Part shown: positions 1-6,698 of the stretch, in pieces | Layout of the letters: every line of letters begins with the position of its first letter | Numbering within the stretch: position 1 is the first letter of the stretch | Assembly: GCA_030642845.1 (NCBI GenBank) | Contig: DAOWMZ010000082.1 | Span: 1 to 7,193 of the forward strand | Source of the DNA: Candidatus Zixiibacteriota bacterium | Lineage (GTDB): Bacteria; Zixibacteria; MSB-5A5; GN15; FEB-12 | Direction of reading: 5' to 3' | DNA: 7,193 nucleotides | The notes under the pieces: model-generated | What the model was told of the DNA's origin: nothing | The model's database searches: none | The model's input: only the letters and a program-made list of their open reading frames with translations | Position numbers and translations under genes: made by a program

Positions 1-3000
1 GGTCTGACCATAGGTTGTTGTTCTTCCATAGGTATAAAGCCGGGAGCCCCAATATTTTCCGAGAGTCACACGAGCATTAAGAAGGTTTGATTCACTTCCA
101 TAGACCGGGTCAATAATAAATGTCTCCACTCCAATTTGACTTAATTGGCGGGATCCTATCTGAGAAACCTGAGAATACCCCAATCCCATCAGTCGTTGCT
201 CTAATTGATTTGATGCTGAAAGACTGTCGCTGCTATAGTAGTTAGCAATCAATAATGGGAGTATTTCTTCCCTTGATAGCCCGGACTCAGATACAGGATT
301 TATTTCCGGTTTATCGAGAGTACCGGTAACATGGATTCCGATTTCAATCTGTTCAGGAGTATCATCCTCTTCAAAATTATTAGCCCGCACTCCTGCAATA
401 CGAGTAATAGCTGTTATATCCAAACGTGGATTAAGAGTGTCATTCCCTTCAAACATAACTACACTGCCCGGATCAATATTGAATGTCTTATCAAACAGGA
501 ATCCCCTCCCTCTCAGGATTTCCATCTCTCCAATAAAACGATAATTGCCACTTTCCCTGATAAGATTCAGATTCCCGGCAAACTCAGCATCAATATCATC
601 ATTTTTTATCCAGTAGTTGGAAAGGATCTCGACATTAATATTAAGATCCCAGGGTTTTTCTGTCGAAAGAGCCATCATCAAAGGAGAACCTTCGTAACTC
701 TCAGCAAAATTCACATAGTACTTGGTTGATACCAGAGTTAAATCACCTGTTACGAGAGGCGGTCTGCTTCCCTCTACATGAAGCTCGCCTTCGACTTTAC
801 CTTTTATTTCATCAAGCTCATAGGCATAAGGAAATTCTCTGGGGAGTAATATATCCAGATCATAATAAAGGGTATCAAAAGCCTCGACCGTAATTTCTCC
901 CTCTACCTCTGCGTAACGTTTTCGACCATTCGGTTTTTTATTGTCTGTGCTGTAGAGTTCAATATGGTCAATAATGATCTTGTTATCTTTCATTGTTACA
1001 CCGGCAGAATCAGTATAGATAGTATGCTCGAGATCAAAATATTTTAATTCAACAACACCATTTCTGCTTCCCTTCCCAATGATATATGCTTCTCCTTCCA
1101 GGTGCGGATCATTGGGAGTGCCCGAAAGATGAATATCGGCATGGAACAAGCCATCAATTCGTTCCACAGACGGCATTATAAATGATACCAAATCAAACCT
1201 GTCATCATCAGCATTAATATAAATATCCATCGGCAATTCAGGAAGACGCTCAATTCCATTGGTAGTAAAAGCAAGATCGGTATGCAATGTTCCATTAGCA
1301 ATGTATTTACCGGGATATGATTTAATAGTCACACTATCTATCGCAAGAAGTTTATCAATATACCCCAGGCTGGCATACATGTCCCCCAGGAACAAACCTT
1401 TATATATTAATGAATCTATTTTTCCATCGAGAGAAAATTCCGGATTAAGAAAATCACCATCAAGAATAGCGTTACAGGATAGATAACCGGACACGTTGAG
1501 AGTTGTATCGAATAAATTTATCCAGGGAGCCATAGGAACACGATGTATATTTAAAGACAAATCAAGTGATTCGTCATAGCCTGTTTTACCTTCAACAGAC
1601 AACATGGCATTAGTATTACCAAGCGATACCTGTGTAAACAGAAATCCTGATGAATCCACCCCAATAATCATTTTATCTCTATTATGAAAAGGCTGATCAT
1701 AAAGATTCAAATCAAGAGTATCAATTTCAAGTAAACCCGGGTAGGCTTCGTAATCATAACTGCCATTACAATTTAATTTAGTAAATTCGCTGGCGATATA
1801 AACCGATTCAATTCCAATCAGATTCGAATCAATCGTCAGAAGGGCAAAACCGGTATCATAAGGGAAATCCCAAATAGTGCCGTTAAAAAACTCAATATCA
1901 ATATCTCCCTTTTTACCTGTAAAGAAACGATCAATATCAATACCTGCGTACATACTGTCAGAGTATAGACCATAGATCCACACAGAGTCCGAAACAAAAA
2001 AGCCTTTGACATCCGGGTCTGTAGTTTTCCCTGTCATGTCAACATGTACAAATCCTCTTCCACCGGGTTGGTCTATAAACAAGATTCCTTTGTACCTGTC
2101 CAGATTAGCCAGATTGATTTGAATATCAAGATTCATATCATTGTGATAATCAATACTCCCGGTGGTAAAAAATTCATTTTCATAATATTTGACTTTAAAT
2201 GAATCTGCAAAAACAATTGAATCTGTTGTTACGATTATATTACCAGCAGCTTCCTGGAGAGGATATTCATCAAAATATGATTCAAACAGTTCGGCGTTTA
2301 TTTTCAGGAGCATTGTTTTATTTCGAAATGATTCGCCGTTGAGTTCGAGCCTGCCATTAAGATCAGTCTCAAAAGCTTTAGGTACAAGGTTCCTTAAATT
2401 GAAATTTCTAACATCAGCAGTGAGATTATAAATTTCCGGTTTAACGCCAAAATCAAGCTCCCCAACTCCATTAACCGAACAATCACCAAGTATAGTTCCA
2501 TAAAGAGTATCAAGGATTAGAAATTTATCTTTGAGATTCAAGTCGATATGTAAATTTTCGTAGGATGAGTTCATGAACGTGCCGGCCAGATCAGCAGAAC
2601 CAATAATATGCGAACCATTAAAAGACATATTGGCATTGATATCAAGAATCCCATTTAGTGACGGACCCACATAGGTGGTGATATCAGCGAGGTTGATATT
2701 ATCGGCAATCATCGAAATTTTACCAAAGGGCTCATCATCAAAGTTTACGTTGCCGCCAACTCTTATTCTGGTATCATTTGATATAAGAATCATATCCTCA
2801 AATAGAAGATTCTTCTCAAAGTAAGTAATTTTTCCTCCAGCGGCATCAATTGAGACTCTCTCTTGATTGGAATCAAATTCAAGACGATCAAGTTCGACAG
2901 CATAAGTTTTATCATTGATTTCCACTGCCAGCCAGAGAAGAATATTGTTAGCTTTGAGAGTATCATCGTTCTCAATTACTGAGAAATCACCATTGTTTAA

Positions 3001-3447
3001 AACCAATTCCCCCACTGAAAAGTTTAATGTACTCGAGCCAGATTCACCCGATCCAGAAAAATCAGGTACTAACCACTTTCCAAGACTGTCTTTTTTGACC
3101 GTTATCTGCGGTGATTCAAGATGAAGATAATTAAACACATATTCGCTTCTCCACAAATCCTTTATGGAATAAGCCGCTTCAAGCTGTGGCAATTTTAACA
3201 ATTGATAGCGAGTAATGCCGTCATCATAAAACAGATTGATATTTTCAATAACAATTCCAGTGATTAAATCCCCTTTAATCTTACCTATTGAAACCTGTAA
3301 ATTATTTTTTTCTTTTATTATAGATTCAATCCTGTTATTGACAATATTTTCTAATCCATTCATATGAAAAATATAAATCCATGCACCTAATAAAAATAAA
3401 AGGAAAGCACAAAAAGAATAAAAAATAATTCGCCAAAATATCTGCAT
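1..3447 (-). CDS. tamB: TamB-like translocation and assembly module protein (DUF490/AsmA-like), 3' end outside window
   Basis: One open frame of 1149 codons runs from an ATG at 3447 to the window edge with no stop in frame. TamB proteins are anchored in the inner membrane, span the periplasm as a long hydrophobic beta-groove, and work in outer-membrane protein insertion (with TamA) and/or phospholipid transport to the outer membrane. Residues 1-6 are short and polar, and about 7-28 form a single hydrophobic signal anchor. About 35-940 is beta-rich, low-complexity AsmA/TamB-like sequence full of Asp, Asn, Gly and Leu. The family's C-terminal DUF490 signature is clear: 'EILRGRGFLFDKTFNIDPG' near 976, then 'NPRLDITA' near 1006, 'HVTGTLDKPEINPVSESGLS' near 1039 and 'EEILPLLIA' near 1061. 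The last visible residues, 'TLGKYWGSRLYTYGR', match the family's end, so probably only some tens of residues are missing. Its ATG shares one base with the preceding stop (TAATG), which points to coupled translation. No TamA gene is visible in the window. Confidence 0.9.
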   Translation of the reverse strand, partial: MQIFWRIIFYSFCAFLLFLLGAWIYIFHMNGLENIVNNRIESIIKEKNNLQVSIGKIKGDLITGIVIENINLFYDDGITRYQLLKLPQLEAAYSIKDLWRSEYVFNYLHLESPQITVKKDSLGKWLVPDFSGSGESGSSTLNFSVGELVLNNGDFSVIENDDTLKANNILLWLAVEINDKTYAVELDRLEFDSNQERVSIDAAGGKITYFEKNLLFEDMILISNDTRIRVGGNVNFDDEPFGKISMIADNINLADITTYVGPSLNGILDINANMSFNGSHIIGSADLAGTFMNSSYENLHIDLNLKDKFLILDTLYGTILGDCSVNGVGELDFGVKPEIYNLTADVRNFNLRNLVPKAFETDLNGRLELNGESFRNKTMLLKINAELFESYFDEYPLQEAAGNIIVTTDSIVFADSFKVKYYENEFFTTGSIDYHNDMNLDIQINLANLDRYKGILFIDQPGGRGFVHVDMTGKTTDPDVKGFFVSDSVWIYGLYSDSMYAGIDIDRFFTGKKGDIDIEFFNGTIWDFPYDTGFALLTIDSNLIGIESVYIASEFTKLNCNGSYDYEAYPGLLEIDTLDLNLYDQPFHNRDKMIIGVDSSGFLFTQVSLGNTNAMLSVEGKTGYDESLDLSLNIHRVPMAPWINLFDTTLNVSGYLSCNAILDGDFLNPEFSLDGKIDSLIYKGLFLGDMYASLGYIDKLLAIDSVTIKSYPGKYIANGTLHTDLAFTTNGIERLPELPMDIYINADDDRFDLVSFIMPSVERIDGLFHADIHLSGTPNDPHLEGEAYIIGKGSRNGVVELKYFDLEHTIYTDSAGVTMKDNKIIIDHIELYSTDNKKPNGRKRYAEVEGEITVEAFDTLYYDLDILLPREFPYAYELDEIKGKVEGELHVEGSRPPLVTGDLTLVSTKYYVNFAESYEGSPLMMALSTEKPWDLNINVEILSNYWIKNDDIDAEFAGNLNLIRESGNYRFIGEMEILRGRGFLFDKTFNIDPGSVVMFEGNDTLNPRLDITAITRIAGVRANNFEEDDTPEQIEIGIHVTGTLDKPEINPVSESGLSREEILPLLIANYYSSDSLSASNQLEQRLMGLGYSQVSQIGSRQLSQIGVETFIIDPVYGSESNLLNARVTLGKYWGSRLYTYGRTTTYGQT

Positions 3448-4115
3448 TAATTGATACCTAATTTATTCAATATTTTTTTAGCCATGTTGTATCCCTTGTC
3501 TGAAAATATTTTCATATCTTCGACAATTTGAACCACTACTTTTTCATCAGCTCCGACATTTAGAGCACCAAGAATGTGTGAATAAAGCTGCCGCTCTCTT
3601 AGTTCTACAATCAGACATGAGATAATTGCCAATTCCCGATCAACAATATTCAATTTAGGGCGCGAAAGAACCTTGCCATAGCCTTCAAAAACCATCCACC
3701 TAAAAATATCCGGAGCAAATGCTTCCACCCGTTTTCTCAATATATCATATTTCTTACCATAAACTTTTTTGCACAGTTTCCGGCCTTTGATAAACCATCT
3801 TTCTGATTCTTCATAGCTCACCTGAGTTAATCTCGAATGACCTCCTTCAATCTTAATAATACTATTCAGATGGTCGGCGGCTTCAATCATTTTGGGGAAG
3901 CCGAGAAAAAGATATGATTGTAGAACAATTTCATATAAATGCTCTGGAGATATTTTATTCTTTGTAGCAAGAGTTATAACTGATTCCAATATTGAATTAT
4001 CAGCTATCGCAATTGCGGCAGAATAAAGTGATAGAATCCTGCAGTGTGGATCCGGGTTCGGATCAAAATCACTAAGTCTATCCCGTATCGATTTTAGTTC
4101 CGTTTTATGATACAT
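3447..4115 (-). CDS. Carboxymuconolactone decarboxylase-like (CMD/AhpD-fold) protein
   Basis: This is a predicted cytosolic, mostly helical protein of 222 residues with no signal peptide or membrane segment. Numbered from the ATG at 4115, the second half carries a pattern I recognise from CMD-family proteins: 'FRWMVFEGYGKVLSRP' at about 138-153, 'DRELAIIS' at 159-166, then 'RQLYSHILGALNVGA' at 175-189, where Ser179-His180 occupies the usual SH/WH position. The first half (about 25-85, with 'QSYLFLGFPKMIEAA') resembles a second, degenerate CMD-like helical repeat. The Cys-x-x-Cys pair of AhpD-type peroxidase reductases is absent, so peroxidase-linked redox activity is unlikely, and the substrate is unknown. 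The frame extends upstream to a TTG at 4151, adding 12 hydrophobic residues. I prefer the ATG because that extension is atypical for a soluble CMD protein, but neither start has a good ribosome binding site. The stop overlaps the TamB start by one base, and the gap to the HtrA-like gene is 45 bp. Confidence 0.75.
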   Translation of the reverse strand: MYHKTELKSIRDRLSDFDPNPDPHCRILSLYSAAIAIADNSILESVITLATKNKISPEHLYEIVLQSYLFLGFPKMIEAADHLNSIIKIEGGHSRLTQVSYEESERWFIKGRKLCKKVYGKKYDILRKRVEAFAPDIFRWMVFEGYGKVLSRPKLNIVDRELAIISCLIVELRERQLYSHILGALNVGADEKVVVQIVEDMKIFSDKGYNMAKKILNKLGIN

Positions 4116-4160
4116 GGGTAGTAAATAATAGGAAATAAAGCAAATTGGCAACGTTGAATT

Positions 4161-5354
4161 TTATTGCTTTATGTTTTGGAGTTTGAATTCAAGATTATTT
4201 AACGTTTTCTTTAGAGTTTTGATTTCATTTAAAAGAGAATCAGTATTCAAACTTACAGCAAGATTATGTGAATTACCTTGAAAAGCTATCCCTGATGTAT
4301 ACTCAACTTTACCTATTTGAAGCGGAGCAATATATGGAACATTATTTCTGATAAATCCAAAATCAATAACTGATCCGGGAAGAAATTTTCTGATGTTTCT
4401 TCTCAGTTCAGCGGCAGATCCCAGGGGTAAACCGTTCATACTTATCAAAACATCCCCTCTCTTAAGACCGGCATTGGCCGCCGGTGAGAGGTGTACAACT
4501 TCTGTAATCATTATCCCCTGATTGATAATCTGATTTCTCCGGGGAATATTACGAGCAAACTGCACCGGAAAGGTAATTTCAATACCGGGGGTAAATTCTA
4601 TATCTGCACTGGTAATTCCGATATAACCCGCCTGCCGATCACCGAATCTATTTAAATAATCAAAAATTTTCTTTAATTCTCGACTTGGGACAGCCAATCC
4701 TGCTTCTGCCCAGTGATCCTCACTAATTCCACCTGTAATCAAGCCAACCAGATTTCCGGACAGATCAAAAAGTCCTCCCCCAACAGTGCCGGAACTGATA
4801 GTAGATGAAAACTGGAGAGTTCCGTCTGATCTTAAACCAGCGCAAAAGCCTATCGTTGGTGATGCTTTGATACCATAGGAGTTACCCAAAGCAATAACCA
4901 TCTGGCCGGCACAACCGTATTTGCTAATCATCTTAACCGGTTTGCCGATTCTTTCTCCAACATTCAGCAAAGCAACTCCGGTATTATAATCAATCCCCTT
5001 GATACGAGCCGGAATTACTTTATTTTCGTAGTGCACCATCAGGTAATCATGTTTTACTATCGATGGAGCTACAGCGAGAATATTTCCAGATGTATCAATA
5101 ATAATCCCTGATGAAATAATACTTTGTACAGTCTCATTACTTGAGTTATTAAACATGGATTGAGAAATAGATCTGATTGATTCGATTGTTACAATCGACC
5201 GCGAAGCATTATAAACCAGATCATTAAGCTGGTTTTCAAACTTAACCAATGAACTTTCGGCAGAAATTGCGCCGGATATGATAAAAAGAAGAAAAAAGAC
5301 TGTGACGAGATATGATTTCGACACAGTCTTTAAAACTTTAGCAACCGTTATCAA
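4161..5354 (-). CDS. Secreted HtrA/DegP-family PDZ protein lacking the catalytic triad (predicted pseudoprotease)
   Basis: This 397-residue protein has the HtrA plan: signal peptide, trypsin-like domain, one PDZ domain. Residues 1-32 have lysines at 6, 9 and 13 and a hydrophobic core at 16-28, with probable cleavage after 'AISA' at 32. About 70-235 aligns by eye with DegP: 'SSGIIID' (81-87) matches 'GSGVIID', 'GIDYNTGVALL' (120-130) matches the Asp region, 'VIALGNSYG' (153-161) matches 'VAIGNPFG', and 'GTVGGGLFDLSGNLVGL' (189-205) matches the Ser region. All three catalytic positions are substituted: His is Ser98, Asp is Gly126 and the nucleophile Ser is Val191. A PDZ domain follows at about 241-338, including 'YIGI' (244-247) and 'SPAANAGLKRGDVLISMNG' (290-308). 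Residues 374-395 form a regular leucine heptad. The TTG start overlaps the anti-sigma stop (TTGA), and a purine-rich SD precedes it. A GTG at codon 11 is a less likely start. Periplasmic location is inferred. Being co-encoded with the anti-sigma factor suggests a regulatory or scaffold role. Confidence 0.88.
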   Translation of the reverse strand: MITVAKVLKTVSKSYLVTVFFLLFIISGAISAESSLVKFENQLNDLVYNASRSIVTIESIRSISQSMFNNSSNETVQSIISSGIIIDTSGNILAVAPSIVKHDYLMVHYENKVIPARIKGIDYNTGVALLNVGERIGKPVKMISKYGCAGQMVIALGNSYGIKASPTIGFCAGLRSDGTLQFSSTISSGTVGGGLFDLSGNLVGLITGGISEDHWAEAGLAVPSRELKKIFDYLNRFGDRQAGYIGITSADIEFTPGIEITFPVQFARNIPRRNQIINQGIMITEVVHLSPAANAGLKRGDVLISMNGLPLGSAAELRRNIRKFLPGSVIDFGFIRNNVPYIAPLQIGKVEYTSGIAFQGNSHNLAVSLNTDSLLNEIKTLKKTLNNLEFKLQNIKQ

Positions 5355-6043
5355 TATACAGAACTCGCTCCTCTCTGTGATTCAGGAGATTGATAAATTC
5401 TAACTACGGGACGGACCCTGTAGAATGTTTGTCCGTATGGAACGGGGCTTGTGGATTTCGATGACACATTGGTCAGCCCCCGAGTATGCCCGGTATTGAT
5501 TCCAATCTGGTCAATAATCTTCCGAGACATCTTATCAATTCGATCTGCTTTAGCCAATTGAGTTGTAAGCGACCAGTCTTTATTCATTGGGTGAGTCATG
5601 TTTGGATTGTTACCAGGCTGAACCGTCAGATAAGCATTATAGATGTCATTACTTTCATTATAGGTGGCAGTCTCCAGTGATGTGGTGCCAATATTTGGTA
5701 AAAGTCCGGACATCGTAACTGCAAAGACCAGACATACAGTAGCTATAACAGGAATCACAGCAGCCCATCTGACTACCGGAGCATTTTTGGGCATAAAGGC
5801 TTTGGTTCTGGTTTCTGCAAATCGTTCCTTACCGATTCGATTAAGCAGCTTATTATTGAAATCACCGGAAACTTTTAAATTCGGAATTTCCAGGCGGTTT
5901 TCATTTAGAGCGGCATAATCTGCTCTAATGCGTCGGCATTCAGGACAATTTTCGAGATGCTCGCCTACCAACAGCTTTTTGCGGCCTTTTAGTTCGTCAC
6001 TACAAAAGGCTGACAGGTAAGAGCGTACTCTTCGACAGCGCAT
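5351..6043 (-). CDS. Transmembrane zinc-binding anti-sigma factor (zf-HC2/ZAS domain)
   Basis: This 230-residue protein probably binds and holds the ECF sigma factor encoded just upstream. The N-terminal cytosolic domain has the ZAS/zf-HC2 ligand set Cys3, His29, Cys33 and Cys36, with the H-x3-C-x2-C core in 'HLENCPEC' at 29-36. A linker runs to about 89. One hydrophobic segment (about 90-115, between Arg92 and Pro116) would span the inner membrane and leave about 115 residues in the periplasm. I recognise no fold in that periplasmic part. It is rich in Asn, Thr and Ser, with a more basic end ('FYRVRPVVRIYQ' at 207-218), and it terminates in Ser-Ser-Val-Tyr. The start is well supported by GGAGAG seven bases upstream. 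The gene begins 44 bp inside the sigma gene, and its stop overlaps the start of the HtrA-like gene, so the two partners and a PDZ protein are made together. Release of sigma presumably follows proteolysis or a conformational change, but the trigger is not visible. Confidence 0.9.
   Translation of the reverse strand: MRCRRVRSYLSAFCSDELKGRKKLLVGEHLENCPECRRIRADYAALNENRLEIPNLKVSGDFNNKLLNRIGKERFAETRTKAFMPKNAPVVRWAAVIPVIATVCLVFAVTMSGLLPNIGTTSLETATYNESNDIYNAYLTVQPGNNPNMTHPMNKDWSLTTQLAKADRIDKMSRKIIDQIGINTGHTRGLTNVSSKSTSPVPYGQTFYRVRPVVRIYQSPESQRGASSVY
5364..5376 (-). promoter_or_regulatory. Shine-Dalgarno region deciding the TTG start of the HtrA-like gene
   Basis: The minus strand reads AGAGAGGAGCGAG within the end of the anti-sigma gene. 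AGGAG is 13 bases and the second GAG nine bases before the TTG at 5354. Together with the TTGA stop-start overlap, this supports the unusual TTG over the GTG at codon 11, which lies too far downstream to use it. Confidence 0.5.
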
Positions 6044-6602
6044 TATGGCTCTCCAATCTTGGTTGTAACTTTTCCCGGAGCATCATTCTTGCACGGTTTA
6101 CCCGGGATTTAACCGTTCCGAGAGGAATATCAAGTACCTTGGCAACCTCATCATAAGCAAGTTCCTGAATATCCCGCAACATAAACGCAACACGATACTT
6201 TTCAGGAAGCTCCTCAATTGCTTTTGACAATACCTGAGGAAGCCGACTGGGCAACTTGGGATCAACGGCAAATTCCGCCTCATTACCCTGCATTTCATCT
6301 ATATCATAATGTTTGAAACGTTTTCTCTTCCGAAGTTCATTCCTTGCCAGATTCAAACCAATAGTATAAATCCAGGTCGAAAAACAATGCTTGAAATTAA
6401 ATGATTGGCGATGTTGATAAACCCGGATAAAAGTCTCCTGAACAATATCTTCAGCTTCATCCGGTGAGGAAAGCATTCTCCCGATTACATTCATAAGGCG
6501 ATTTTTGTATCTTTCAACGAGCTCGTTAAAAGCTACCATATCACCATTTTGAATGGATCTCATCAAACGATAGTCTATGTCTTTTTCAGTCTCTTTAGCC
6601 AT
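6000..6602 (-). CDS. ECF-family RNA polymerase sigma factor (RpoE-like, sigma-70 regions 2 and 4)
   Basis: A 200-residue ECF sigma factor, normal in length for the family, that directs RNA polymerase to stress-type promoters. Numbered from the ATG at 6602, region 2 spans about 20-95. It includes 'DEAEDIVQETFIRVY' at 48-62 (core-binding 2.2) and 'STWIYTIGLNLARN' at 75-88 (regions 2.3-2.4, -10 melting and recognition). Region 4 spans about 120-180, with the helix-turn-helix 'AYDEVAKVLDIPLGTVKSR' at 149-167 that reads the -35. Regions 1.1 and 3 are absent, as expected. The frame also has an ATG at 6617. I prefer 6602 because it has GGA at a usable distance and because the predicted ECF promoter would leave only about 8 bases of leader before 6617. 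The last 14 codons overlap the anti-sigma gene. The motif GGAACTT upstream suggests self-activation. Which ECF subgroup it belongs to cannot be settled by eye. Confidence 0.93.
   Translation of the reverse strand: MAKETEKDIDYRLMRSIQNGDMVAFNELVERYKNRLMNVIGRMLSSPDEAEDIVQETFIRVYQHRQSFNFKHCFSTWIYTIGLNLARNELRKRKRFKHYDIDEMQGNEAEFAVDPKLPSRLPQVLSKAIEELPEKYRVAFMLRDIQELAYDEVAKVLDIPLGTVKSRVNRARMMLREKLQPRLESHNALSKSTLLPVSLL
6049..6054 (-). promoter_or_regulatory. Shine-Dalgarno site of the anti-sigma gene
   Basis: The minus strand reads GGAGAG, with seven bases between GGAG and the ATG at 6043. It lies inside the sigma coding sequence, so ribosomes finishing sigma translate through it. It fixes the anti-sigma start and shows that this organism uses Shine-Dalgarno initiation. 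Confidence 0.7.
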
Positions 6603-6632
6603 AAAAAATCCAATCATTTACCGTCTCATAGT

Positions 6633-6661
6633 TTAGTACCCGCAAGAGACAACAAAGTTCC
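6633..6661 (-). promoter_or_regulatory. Candidate ECF-sigma (RpoE-like) promoter for the sigma operon
   Basis: On the minus strand, GGAACTT (6661-6655) is followed by a 17-base spacer and ACTAA (6637-6633). The -35 box is identical to the classical sigmaE core GGAACTT, and the -10 matches TCTAA at four of five positions. Transcription would start near 6625, about 23 bases before the ATG at 6602. The position directly before the ECF sigma gene is typical of self-activation. This is inferred from sequence match and place only. Confidence 0.6.
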
Positions 6662-6671
6662 CAAATATAAT

Positions 6672-6685
6672 ATCGGTCAACCAAT
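6672..6685. promoter_or_regulatory. Imperfect dyad ATTGGT-TG-ACCGAT, candidate operator
   Basis: The minus strand reads ATTGGTTGACCGAT. Five of the six arm positions are complementary and the sixth is a G-T pair, around a two-base centre. It is the most G+C-containing patch of an otherwise AT-rich stretch. It lies just downstream of the predicted sigma70 start and about 10 bases upstream of the ECF -35 box, where a repressor or an activator could act on one or both promoters. No protein in the window is an obvious ligand. Confidence 0.35.
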
Positions 6686-6698
6686 CTTAATATATTAC

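Noticed and set aside
331..729. Plus-strand frame of 132 codons
   Set aside because: Lies wholly antisense to the TamB frame, has no domain I recognise, and has the composition expected of the reverse complement of a real gene. Other plus-strand frames at 1259-1486, 2189-2431 and 2915-3124, and the minus-strand frame 2790-2975, were rejected for the same reason.
4116..4151. TTG start at 4151 for the CMD-like gene
   Set aside because: It adds 12 hydrophobic residues atypical for this soluble family and has no ribosome binding site. The ATG at 4115 is preferred, although it too lacks a clear site, so the choice is not certain.
4161..5354. Annotating the HtrA-like protein as an active DegP/DegS serine protease
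   Set aside because: Domain resemblance would suggest it, but the His, Asp and Ser positions are Ser, Gly and Val, so catalytic activity is not supported.
5486..5918. Plus-strand frames of 64 and 84 codons opposite the anti-sigma gene
   Set aside because: The minus-strand anti-sigma frame is supported by zinc ligands, a membrane segment, a ribosome binding site and operon overlaps. The plus frames have none of these.
6098..6298. Minus-strand frame of 66 codons inside the sigma gene
   Set aside because: It is an alternative frame within the region encoding sigma regions 2-4, whose motifs are unambiguous.
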